Below are positions 20,624 through 28,321 of a stretch of 31,307 bases of DNA, one piece after another (the stretch's first letter is position 1; the number at the start of each line of letters is the position of its first letter). A model generated the notes under the pieces. It was not told where the DNA came from and searched no databases. It saw only the letters and a program-made list of their open reading frames with translations. Position numbers and translations under genes: made by a program. This stretch comes from a virus. The stretch is taken from positions 1-31,307 of IMG/VR virus record IMGVR_UViG_3300030202_001835. One strand, written 5' to 3'.

Positions 20624-21325
20624 TTAATTTTTAGAGTTTTTCACTCTGTTATACAAATAATTTATGATCTCATCATTATTAATTTCTTTTATTATTTCTG
20701 GCTCAGTAACAATTTCAGTTGGCTGAGTAGCTTGTGCAAACAAAGATTTTAATTTTAAGATCTCTGATTCAATGGCATATCCCAGCTCATCTGAGATATT
20801 GCCTTTTCTGATCACCTTACAAAGCTGATCATATCGTTTAAGAGTATCATCCAGGATGATCTGATCTGATTTAACATCCATGATCTTAGCCTCCTCATTA
20901 GATGCTAATGTTACAGCTGAGATCTCAAATAGTTTTACCTCCAGCATCTCTCTGTAACCCTCTTTATTTTCTTTTTGGATAGGTAAAATTCCAACAGAAT
21001 TTTCCGTAATTATGCCCTCTTTCATTAATGTATAAACATCTCTGCCTAATGTAGTATCAGCTAACTTAGCAACAAATACTAATCCCTTTTCATCCTCATA
21101 GAGCTCCTCCATTTTTCCAATGGGTTTATCCATTTTATGTTGATATAAATATTTAACTCTTGATCCGTTTTCCTCAATTGTTTTTTTATATGCTCCTTTT
21201 CTTATTATATCTCCATCAGCATCTTTGTTATCAAAATATGATCCATAACCACTCACGATCATAGATTTATCATCATAATCTTTAACCTCGCCTAGAGGAG
21301 ATCTCTTAAATATTATATCAGCCAT
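20624..21325 (-). CDS. Prohead protease, HK97 family (S78)
   Basis: A 233-residue serine protease that cleaves the capsid delta domain and itself during head maturation. Key residues are His63 in VKYLYQH and Ser110 in GIITENSVG, with Glu134 in KLFEISAV in the position of the third catalytic residue. The N-terminal strand pattern (IVSGYGSYFDNKDADGDII) and SAVTLASNEEA are typical. The C-terminal 80 residues are a helical, partly acidic extension that may act as scaffold. It follows the small basic ORF and precedes the capsid gene by seven bases. A TAAATTTG box is present in front. Confidence 0.92.
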   Translation of the reverse strand: MADIIFKRSPLGEVKDYDDKSMIVSGYGSYFDNKDADGDIIRKGAYKKTIEENGSRVKYLYQHKMDKPIGKMEELYEDEKGLVFVAKLADTTLGRDVYTLMKEGIITENSVGILPIQKENKEGYREMLEVKLFEISAVTLASNEEAKIMDVKSDQIILDDTLKRYDQLCKVIRKGNISDELGYAIESEILKLKSLFAQATQPTEIVTEPEIIKEINNDEIINYLYNRVKNSKN

Positions 21326-21342
21326 AGTATTAAAATTTTATA

Positions 21343-21365
21343 CAAATTTAATCAAAATAAATTAT
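21343..21365 (-). promoter_or_regulatory. Phage promoter element, copy C (variant)
   Basis: TAAATTTG (21343-21350) preceded by the 13-base core ATAATTTATTTTG (21353-21365) that also occurs in the elements at 11484-11496 and 19111-19123, with two extra bases between the core and the box. It lies 18 bases ahead of the prohead protease ATG and would raise expression of protease and capsid. Confidence 0.5.
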
Positions 21366-21508
21366 CTACTTTTCCCCTGGGAATTATAGGGCTTTTTATA
21401 TTGTTTTGAGCCCTTAGATCTACTCAAATTTTTTGAATGAATCCCCTTTCGTTTTTTTCTTTTTGGTTTCTCATATGTTGAGAATTGCCATTTTGTTTTT
21501 TTAGCCAT
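21362..21508 (-). CDS. Small very basic protein
   Basis: A 48-residue ORF: MAKKTKWQFSTYEKPKRKKR then KGIHSKNLSRSKGSKQYKKP and YNSQGKSR. More than a third of its residues are Lys or Arg, with Ser, Gly and Tyr and no acidic run. It starts 8 bases inside the end of the preceding small gene and lies between the MuF-type protein and the protease, where similar short basic ORFs occur in flavobacterial phages. It may bind DNA or RNA inside the head, or act as a capsid accessory protein; neither is shown. Confidence 0.6.
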   Translation of the reverse strand: MAKKTKWQFSTYEKPKRKKRKGIHSKNLSRSKGSKQYKKPYNSQGKSR

Positions 21509-21719
21509 TTTTTAAAATCATTACATCAGATTCTGGATCTTTAGATCCATTCCATTTAAATGCATAATATTTATTTTTTTTATATGCCTCAACAATTAGA
21601 TCCATTGCATCTATTATAGTTATTTGTTTTTCATAATAATCTGGCATTGTAACAAAATCAACTGCATCTGGATATTTTTCATAATACAGATCTAAAATTT
21701 CATTTATATTTTCATCCAT
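21501..21719 (-). CDS. Small acidic protein behind the MuF gene
   Basis: A 72-residue acidic protein (MDENINEILDLYYEKYPDAVD...), probably helical with a C-terminal beta hairpin. The start overlaps the MuF-peptidase gene stop by 8 bases and the stop overlaps the next small gene by 8 bases. A small acidic protein coupled to a possible effector gene could be an immunity or inhibitor protein, but nothing in its sequence proves this. No family recognised. Confidence 0.6.
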   Translation of the reverse strand: MDENINEILDLYYEKYPDAVDFVTMPDYYEKQITIIDAMDLIVEAYKKNKYYAFKWNGSKDPESDVMILKNG

Positions 21720-23628
21720 CTCTTAAAATTTTTGTTAGATAATCAATTGCTAGCCTAATGTTTTTTGGCAAACTTGTAAGCCATTCATCAACTAGATTGA
21801 TCAATGTTTTATAATATTCTGGAAAAAATTTCTCCATGATCTTATTTCCATGATAATATGTTTGAATTGCCTCAGCAATAAATTCCTCCTTGCCCATTGT
21901 TAACATATATCTATATTCATGAGTTCTAATATGGAATGATCTTCCAAATCTATTAGCAATGTTAAAAGCTCCATCCAATGAATCAACTATATAGCCAGCC
22001 TCTTTTTTCATGGCCTGTAATACATTATGAACATCTGTATCATCTCCAGCTCTAAACATTTTTCGCTGGTAAAAATCATAAACATCATCTCCATAATATT
22101 TTCTGGCAGAAATTTCCAATAATCTTTTGGATTCATTAACATCTCCAGTTCTTCTCAAAGTATCATTATAATCATTAAGCAACTTCCTTAATCCATTTGG
22201 GGTTTTGCTAGATCCATAAAGTTCTCCAGCTTTACGATATAATCCTTTCATCTTGGCATCAGTATATGAATTTAAGTTGCTTAAAACTCTTTTGAAAATT
22301 GGATTCTGTACAACATAACCCTTTAAGGATCCTCCCCATTTTGAGATCCCAAAATAATGAGATAAAACATGGCCAAATTCATGAGTAAATGTATTCATTA
22401 AATCAACATTTAATCCCTCTTTTCTCATTTGCAAAATAGGATTCCATCCTGTTGATTTTAACCCCCCAGGCCTAAATTTAGCTCCTTGGCCAAATCTTAA
22501 AAATAATTTTTTAAACTCACCTCCCATTTTTGGAGCTCTTTGGAAAACATTTAAAAACTCAGCATTTAATCCTAATTTCTCAAATTTTTCTATATAGTTT
22601 TTCATTGGAGTTGAAAGATTATCAAATCTGTTTGTTGCAGTAGCAACAGCATCATCAGTAGATCCTACATTAACAGCTGGGGCTGATCCAGATCCCAGGG
22701 CTGTATTTACAGCAACTCCAGCTCCACCTCCTAATGGATTAATTATATTAACTCCAGTTGAAACTAGATCTCCAGCTCCTCCAGGTGTATTGCTTACAAG
22801 TCCAAATCCAACATTAGTTAGATCTCCTCCAGTTACTCTCTCATTGTAAGTTTTAGGCAGATAAAAAACTTTGCATGTACAATTACAAACATTCCCAGCT
22901 GATCCAGATGGATCCCCAGGAAAACTCATTAGATCTGATTTACCATCATCAGCAACCACCAGGAACTGCTCATGCTCAGCAATTTGTTCTCCATCCAATT
23001 CCATATGCCCATCCCTGGATGTTGGCAAAAAAGATGATTGCCATTCTTTCATGAGAGATTCTTTTGGAAATATTGTTGTTGCTGATTCTCTCATAGCCAT
23101 ATTGGATGCTGTTGTTGTTTCTGTTCTTACAATCCTGGTTGCTTGTACTCTTGACAAATAAGCCATCTCATTCCTCAATATCCTGGTTTGTTGAGCAACT
23201 CCCAAGGCCATGAATTTAGGATCTCTCATTTTTTGAGAATAGATCCTATTTAAATTATTTCTTTGAGTTCTGGATAATCCAACAATTCTCTTTGCTGAGA
23301 TCTGAGCCGATACATTAGCAAAAACAGATTGCCATATTGTTTGATATTCTGATACATCATAGCTCTTAGTTTCAACCCATTTATCAAAATATTTTGCATA
23401 CCAATTAGCAAAGGATAAACCAACTCTAACATAAAGATCCTTATAAAAATCTTGCCAATAGTATTTGGTAAATAACTCTGCATATTGAGTTCTATTTGTT
23501 TTCAGAAATATTGGGATGGTTGAATTATATTTTTTCTGCAATGATTTTGCAGATTTCTTGATCATAGCTCTTTCAATGATCTTATATCTCTTATCGTAAT
23601 CCCTGGAAAATATTTGGCTCTTAATCAT
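21712..23628 (-). CDS. MuF head protein fused to a zinc metallopeptidase-like domain
   Basis: A 638-residue two-domain protein. Residues 1-260 are a MuF-type minor head protein: RVQATRIVRTETTTASNMAM (160-179), KEWQSSFLPTSRDGHMELDG and DLMSFPGDPSGSAGNVCNCTC, the last holding the typical Cys pair. A Gly/Asn/Ala-rich linker (265-330) follows. Residues 335-638 carry HEFGH (416-420), the HExxH zinc site, with a later EEFIAEAIQTYY (581-592) that could give the third ligand Glu. MuF proteins are packaged in the head and can deliver C-terminal effector domains into the cell. The start overlaps the portal stop by eight bases. The peptidase substrate is unknown. Confidence 0.85.
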   Translation of the reverse strand: MIKSQIFSRDYDKRYKIIERAMIKKSAKSLQKKYNSTIPIFLKTNRTQYAELFTKYYWQDFYKDLYVRVGLSFANWYAKYFDKWVETKSYDVSEYQTIWQSVFANVSAQISAKRIVGLSRTQRNNLNRIYSQKMRDPKFMALGVAQQTRILRNEMAYLSRVQATRIVRTETTTASNMAMRESATTIFPKESLMKEWQSSFLPTSRDGHMELDGEQIAEHEQFLVVADDGKSDLMSFPGDPSGSAGNVCNCTCKVFYLPKTYNERVTGGDLTNVGFGLVSNTPGGAGDLVSTGVNIINPLGGGAGVAVNTALGSGSAPAVNVGSTDDAVATATNRFDNLSTPMKNYIEKFEKLGLNAEFLNVFQRAPKMGGEFKKLFLRFGQGAKFRPGGLKSTGWNPILQMRKEGLNVDLMNTFTHEFGHVLSHYFGISKWGGSLKGYVVQNPIFKRVLSNLNSYTDAKMKGLYRKAGELYGSSKTPNGLRKLLNDYNDTLRRTGDVNESKRLLEISARKYYGDDVYDFYQRKMFRAGDDTDVHNVLQAMKKEAGYIVDSLDGAFNIANRFGRSFHIRTHEYRYMLTMGKEEFIAEAIQTYYHGNKIMEKFFPEYYKTLINLVDEWLTSLPKNIRLAIDYLTKILRDG

Positions 23629-25873
23629 CTTTGTATTTATTCCTAATTCTTGTTACATATGGGATCATGGATTTACCTCCCCAAAGATTATAGCTTACCC
23701 ATCCAGAATCCCTATATGGCTCATCCTGGTATTTTGGATCTATTTTCTCATTGCCCTTATGCCTCATTAAAAAGGAATAAATATCTAAAACATCCCTAAA
23801 AGTAAGATCCTCCCTGGATGCTAATTGTTTGGCTCTATTCCAGCCTGTTGAGGTGCCCCCTTTTACTTTATCTCCATGCTTTTCTTTAAGCTCCAGCATC
23901 CTCTTTGCATTATTTGTAGCTGATTGAGGATAACCATCAAATCTCATTTTATATGGATCTTCCTCCTCTTTTTTTCTGTATTTTTCTTTGGATGATAATG
24001 GATGGCCAGCTGGTAAAAGATCTGTATCATGTTTACCAGATCTGAATTTTCCATTCCTTAATACATATAGGAATGAGTTAACTCTAGCCATTGCCCATTG
24101 CTCAGGAGATGATACCGATGGCCTAACTGATTCTGGGTTTGTTCGATAAGCTCCAATCCCTCTCTTATATACTGCATACAATGTTCTAACATTTGTTTTT
24201 TTACTTTCAGCGTTATTTACTTTTTCGTTATGATCATCAGCCTTTTTTTTTAAGGCTTTTTCTAGCCTGGCTGTTAGTTCTTTTTTTTCTTCATCATCAT
24301 GATAGTTCTTATCATTTTCAATAGCCTCCTCATATTCCTCATGAGTATCAAATGGCATATATACATCCTCACCATCAAACTGATGAACATGAGATCCAGA
24401 TCCACCTAGTTCCTCAGCTCGATCCTCTGCCTCCTCCTGTGTTGTATATACATCATTCATTCCAGGAACAGCTCTCTTTATATTAAGAGTTTTTCTTACA
24501 GCTTTTAATTCATCAAGTTCAACAGATTCTAGTTCTTCATCAACTTCAATCTCAGATGATTCTATTGGTAATAAATTAGATGGAACATAATATGTGTTCA
24601 TCATTCCATTTTCTTCATCAACTCCATATCCAGTTGCAATCCTTTTTTCATTTGGAGTTAACCACCAGGCAGAGCTCATTTGATTAACTATCTTTTCAGT
24701 TTCTTCCTGGAGTTCTGGAACAGCTGTAAAATCAAAATCTAATTTAAGTTTTTCTCCGAATTGAGGCATTAACCATCTATTCAATTCATCTCTGATCTTT
24801 AACATCTCTGGCAATACAGCATTCTGATATAGAGATTTCTTTGCCTCTTTAACATTGTTGTAAGTTGAGGATTCTGTATTGTTTAATAATACAGATGGAA
24901 CATTATAGATATTACATAGATCTTTGATTGATGCATTGTATTGTTCAATCAAACTCAGATCTGATGCATTTAATCCAAAGTTAACCCAGGATAATTTCTT
25001 AGGAGTTATAATTATATCTCCAGCATTATTGGATCCTCTATATTGTTGTTTAAATTTTTGCTTTAATTGTTTAGCTTGCATCTCATTTATATCTCCCTCA
25101 TCACTCATTAAAACTCCCCTGGCTGTTTGATTCTGTAAATATTTTACTCCAGTTTCTGTTGCTTCATTGTTTGTTTGTAGAGATCTTAATCCAGCCTTTA
25201 ATGGAGATTGCCCATATAGATGGGATCCAGAGGTATTATAATTTGGATTGAAATCTTTTATATGGCATATAACTTCAGCTGGGATCTTATGAGATCCATT
25301 ATATTGTAAGCTATATTCTTTAACAGGTTGCATGATCCCTCCAGAGTTTATTTCAACTAATTGAGATGGCAATACATAAAGCTCCTTATATTGTTTTATA
25401 CCAGTTTCTGGAGCTATTCCATAGATATATCTGTTACCTGTTAATTTTCCAAAAGCAATTAGTTCCTGGATAAATGATCCATATGATTGCATTGGGTTAG
25501 GCCTCTCTAATAATTCATGAATGCTAGTATGCTCTAACTCAACCATATTATTTTTTCTCATGATCTGAGCCTTTAACATAGCCTCTGGTGATAATGCTGA
25601 GGTTAATGCCTTATATCTTTTATAATCTGATTCTGATCTAACTTCATAGATCTGAAAGGGAATTGTTGAACAGGCATTGATAATAATATTTACCAGGGAA
25701 TAGATTGTTGCATTCTGCCTATATCCATTATCAATATATGTTTGATCATTCTCTGCATTCCAAATGATGCTGTTACCTAGATAATTGTATATTGCTTTAT
25801 TATAATCTATGTTAGTTGATTGATCATTCTTGTTAGTTATTAAGTATCTCAATCTATCTATAAATGATGCCAT
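23621..25873 (-). CDS. Portal protein with a long modular C-terminal extension
   Basis: A 750-residue protein, nearly twice the usual portal length. Residues 1-445 are an HK97-type portal: NATIYSLVNIIINACSTIPFQIYE (54-77), HELLERPNPMQSYGSFIQELIAFGKLTGNRYIY (119-151), YGQSPLKAGLRSL (220-232). Then come three further modules: GSHVHQFDGEDVYMPF (493-508), a basic module with KRGIGAYRT, RPSVSSPEQWAMARVNSF (570-601), and a C-terminal domain with YPQSATNNAKRMLELKEKHG, KGGTSTGWNRAKQLASRE and GWVSYNLWGG (648-733). The last two resemble small domains found attached to other phage head proteins. Their role is unknown. Confidence 0.88.
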   Translation of the reverse strand: MASFIDRLRYLITNKNDQSTNIDYNKAIYNYLGNSIIWNAENDQTYIDNGYRQNATIYSLVNIIINACSTIPFQIYEVRSESDYKRYKALTSALSPEAMLKAQIMRKNNMVELEHTSIHELLERPNPMQSYGSFIQELIAFGKLTGNRYIYGIAPETGIKQYKELYVLPSQLVEINSGGIMQPVKEYSLQYNGSHKIPAEVICHIKDFNPNYNTSGSHLYGQSPLKAGLRSLQTNNEATETGVKYLQNQTARGVLMSDEGDINEMQAKQLKQKFKQQYRGSNNAGDIIITPKKLSWVNFGLNASDLSLIEQYNASIKDLCNIYNVPSVLLNNTESSTYNNVKEAKKSLYQNAVLPEMLKIRDELNRWLMPQFGEKLKLDFDFTAVPELQEETEKIVNQMSSAWWLTPNEKRIATGYGVDEENGMMNTYYVPSNLLPIESSEIEVDEELESVELDELKAVRKTLNIKRAVPGMNDVYTTQEEAEDRAEELGGSGSHVHQFDGEDVYMPFDTHEEYEEAIENDKNYHDDEEKKELTARLEKALKKKADDHNEKVNNAESKKTNVRTLYAVYKRGIGAYRTNPESVRPSVSSPEQWAMARVNSFLYVLRNGKFRSGKHDTDLLPAGHPLSSKEKYRKKEEEDPYKMRFDGYPQSATNNAKRMLELKEKHGDKVKGGTSTGWNRAKQLASREDLTFRDVLDIYSFLMRHKGNEKIDPKYQDEPYRDSGWVSYNLWGGKSMIPYVTRIRNKYKDD

Positions 25874-25899
25874 TGTTAAATTTTATATGAAAATATTTA

Positions 25900-25907
25900 C
25901 AAATTTA
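25900..25907 (-). promoter_or_regulatory. TAAATTTG box before the portal gene
   Basis: A TAnnTTTG match in the 50-base gap between terminase and portal, 26 bases ahead of the portal ATG, preceded by TTTTTG as in the other candidates but without a TTG at the usual distance. Confidence 0.35.
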
Positions 25908-25923
25908 CAAAAATTAAAGTTGA

Positions 25924-27111
25924 CTATATTACAAAGAAATTATCCCCTTTTTTCCACCTAGAAAATACCATATATCTCAATGCATCCATAGCATGGTTAT
26001 GTTTATCTCTTGGGGTATTTGTGATCTGCCCATTCTTTGTTTTATCCCACCAGTAGTTATAATATTCATGGATCAGATTCTTTGATTGTTTACTTACTAT
26101 GATCTCATGATCCTTTAATAAGCTGATCCCAGCCATTATAGATCCAGCTCCCTTTGTTGCTGGTTTGATCCAGAGCTCAGTTCCCAGGTAATCAATACTC
26201 TTAGGCTCAGCTGATTCTGCATATATTAGGCATTGATCTTTTCTCAATCTCTTGATATAATCTATGATCATTTGGTTAGTGTATTTAGTAGCATATAATA
26301 ATTCATGAACATAGATCTTATTCCCTTGTTTAGCCACCTCTACAATAGCTGTTGGATCATTAGTATATCCAAAATCTAATCCCAGGTAAGTTTCATCAAA
26401 CTCTGGAAATTCATCATGATCTATAATATTCCAGTTAGTAAAGATCTGCCGATCAGTATAAGTTGCTCTCTGGCCTAGTCCATAGATCTGCCAATAGTTA
26501 GGATTTGTTTTCTGTAATCTCTCAATCTCCTCCTTGATCAACGGATCCAGGAATGCATTATCCATATATGTAGATACAAATACATCTGCATCCTCCCTGG
26601 ATTCTAGATCCTCATAGATCCAGCTGTTAGGATCTGATGGGTTATAGTCGCAAATGAATTTATCTTTAGTCCTCATATTCAACTGCATGAAATCCTCTTT
26701 GGATAATTCATTAACCTCATTGCAATAGCATATAGTTCTGAATGCCCCTCTTAATTTCTGAGGATCATCCAGGCCTCTAAACTCCAGGAGATGATTCTTA
26801 TATCTAAAAGTATTCTCTGATTTATTGTGGATCCCATGATAGTAGATCTCAGTATCTTCTAGGATCTTGATCATATCTCTGAAGATGGATCCCTTTAATG
26901 TTGGCAATGTTTTTCTTATGATCGTTATTACCTGGGGATCTTTATTGGTTAATAATTGATAAGCTATATACTGGCAGATTGCTACTGATTTTCCAGATCT
27001 TGATCCTCCTCTATGTACAATAAATCTCTTTGAGCTGTTGAGGGTTTCGTAGAATTGTTTATTGCATTGTTGTTGGCCTACTCTTTTGGCTGAGGTTTCG
27101 CTGGTACCCAT
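25924..27111 (-). CDS. terL: Terminase large subunit
   Basis: A 395-residue DNA packaging ATPase and nuclease of the PBSX type. Walker A GGSRSGKS (35-42), Walker B region ICYCNEVNE (127-135) and the FICDYNPSDPNSW motif (152-164) form the ATPase. The RNase-H-like nuclease has LDFGYTNDPTA (245-255) with Asp246, IYAESAEPKSIDYL (296-309) and HAMDALRY (373-380) with Asp376. The start overlaps the small-subunit gene by 34 bases. The gene is a clear example of the GATC bias: 30 GATC sites in the 1.2 kb that cover it. Confidence 0.96.
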   Translation of the reverse strand: MGTSETSAKRVGQQQCNKQFYETLNSSKRFIVHRGGSRSGKSVAICQYIAYQLLTNKDPQVITIIRKTLPTLKGSIFRDMIKILEDTEIYYHGIHNKSENTFRYKNHLLEFRGLDDPQKLRGAFRTICYCNEVNELSKEDFMQLNMRTKDKFICDYNPSDPNSWIYEDLESREDADVFVSTYMDNAFLDPLIKEEIERLQKTNPNYWQIYGLGQRATYTDRQIFTNWNIIDHDEFPEFDETYLGLDFGYTNDPTAIVEVAKQGNKIYVHELLYATKYTNQMIIDYIKRLRKDQCLIYAESAEPKSIDYLGTELWIKPATKGAGSIMAGISLLKDHEIIVSKQSKNLIHEYYNYWWDKTKNGQITNTPRDKHNHAMDALRYMVFSRWKKGDNFFVI

Positions 27112-27437
27112 TCAATTAATTTAGATTCTAATTTGGCCTCATGGCTGATCTCTTGCCTCTCTATATAGTTCCTGGATTTACCTTTTGTTTTCAGATAAAA
27201 GATTGTTGCAGTTGTATTACCCTCTGAGATCTGTTCATGCAACTTACTCTCTGCAAAGTCCAGGGCTATCTCTGATATATCATTTACTGCTTTCTTAAAC
27301 TCTTGATCCTTAGCCATGTAATCATAGAATGTAGATCTAGCACAACCTACCTGTTTGCATGCTGTTGTAACTACTCCCAGGGATTTCTCCAGAGCCTCCA
27401 GTAACTTCTTTTTTAATATGTCCGAATGTGTAGCCAT
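27078..27437 (-). CDS. terS: Terminase small subunit
   Basis: A 119-residue DNA-binding protein. An N-terminal helix-turn-helix (about 20-41: SLGVVTTACKQVGCARSTFYDYM) would recognise the packaging site, and a helical middle with IALDFAESKLHEQISEGNTTATIFYLKTKG is the oligomerisation core seen in small terminases. The C-terminus (SKLIEWVPAKPQPKE) probably contacts the large subunit. The 34-base overlap with terL is usual. Confidence 0.88.
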   Translation of the reverse strand: MATHSDILKKKLLEALEKSLGVVTTACKQVGCARSTFYDYMAKDQEFKKAVNDISEIALDFAESKLHEQISEGNTTATIFYLKTKGKSRNYIERQEISHEAKLESKLIEWVPAKPQPKE

Positions 27438-27453
27438 GTAGCAAATTTAATAA

Positions 27454-27852
27454 TTATAAATCAATAGTATCAATAGCTCCCCTGGATGATAATGTTAGAG
27501 ATCCAGAACTTGCTAATGATTTATTATTTTCTGCCATCCAAGTTTCAAAGTAATCCTCCTCAATATAGAATCCATCTGGATTGTGAATCTTTTTACCCAT
27601 TGATAAATATCTATTTTGTTGCATTGCCCCCTCAACCTTTTTTCTGTGCTTAGCTGATAGCTCATTAAAATATTCCTGGTAAATGCTAGAGTTAGTTGTA
27701 TCAGTTCTGATTAACTCCAGGATTTTTAATATATGATTTGAGATAGGAATAAACTTATTTCTTGTTTGTTTATTTAATTGATCCTCAGATGTGGCTGTAT
27801 CTCCTTGCTGGAGATCTTCAACTTGATTATTTGTTTTAAAATTATATGCCAT
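27454..27852 (-). CDS. Hypothetical protein before the terminase genes
   Basis: A 132-residue soluble protein: a Gln/Asp/Thr-rich N-terminus (1-32), a helical middle (ISNHILKILELIRTDTTNS, EYFNELSAKHRKKVEGAMQQ) and a Ser-rich end (SLASSGSLTLSSRG). No recognised motif. It is separated from the small terminase by 16 bases and could be a packaging accessory factor, by position only. Confidence 0.6.
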   Translation of the reverse strand: MAYNFKTNNQVEDLQQGDTATSEDQLNKQTRNKFIPISNHILKILELIRTDTTNSSIYQEYFNELSAKHRKKVEGAMQQNRYLSMGKKIHNPDGFYIEEDYFETWMAENNKSLASSGSLTLSSRGAIDTIDL

Positions 27853-27853
27853 A

Positions 27854-28015
27854 TTAATATTGCCAGGTTATTTTAATGATCAAGAATCCTATCAGTATTT
27901 GGATCCTATGATCTAAAGTATTTAATATAATCCATTCTCTCTGATCATAAGTTATTGCGAAACCAAAGCCCTTGATCAGATCTAAACTTATTGAATATCT
28001 ATTTAATATTTTCAT
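27854..28015 (-). CDS. Small hypothetical protein
   Basis: A 53-residue frame from the ATG at 28013-28015 (MKILNRYSISLDLIKGFGFAI...). The frame is open to an upstream ATG at 28060, which would add a hydrophobic start (MYMFILFYVISFNYY). The body has YDQREWIILNTLDHRIQILIG and ends IKITWQY, with alternating hydrophobic residues that may be beta strands. It precedes the next gene by one base. The start choice is uncertain and no family is recognised. Confidence 0.5.
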   Translation of the reverse strand: MKILNRYSISLDLIKGFGFAITYDQREWIILNTLDHRIQILIGFLIIKITWQY

Positions 28016-28087
28016 ATAATAGTTGAAACTAATAACATAAAACAAAATAAACATATACAAACAATAATGCCATTGATTGCAAAGTTT

Positions 28088-28321
28088 TCAGTTTTCTTTT
28101 TTCTGTTTATCATCTTTATATTTTAAATAGATATGAGTATATAGATCCCATATTTTTTCAGATGCCTCCTTATCAGTTTTATAAAACTTATGGCTTTTAA
28201 TTATAGCCCCAGAATCATTGATAAACAAGGTTTTCATTCCGTTTCTCAAAGGTACAATATAAATTTTTATATTCCTTTTTAAACACCAGCTCATGGCTGT
28301 ATATCTAACTGCTAAGCTCAT
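28088..28321 (-). CDS. Small hypothetical protein coupled to the helicase gene
   Basis: A 77-residue protein (MSLAVRYTAMSWCLKRNIKIYIVPL...) with a beta-rich N-terminal half and a Lys-rich C-terminal helix. Its ATG overlaps the helicase stop by one base (TAATG), so translation is coupled. It ends before a 70-base gap. No family recognised. Confidence 0.6.
   Translation of the reverse strand: MSLAVRYTAMSWCLKRNIKIYIVPLRNGMKTLFINDSGAIIKSHKFYKTDKEASEKIWDLYTHIYLKYKDDKQKKEN

Noticed and set aside
27442-27449. TAAATTTG box before the small terminase gene
   Set aside because: It is only four bases from the ATG, so a start at the usual distance would fall inside the gene; the match is probably chance in AT-rich DNA.
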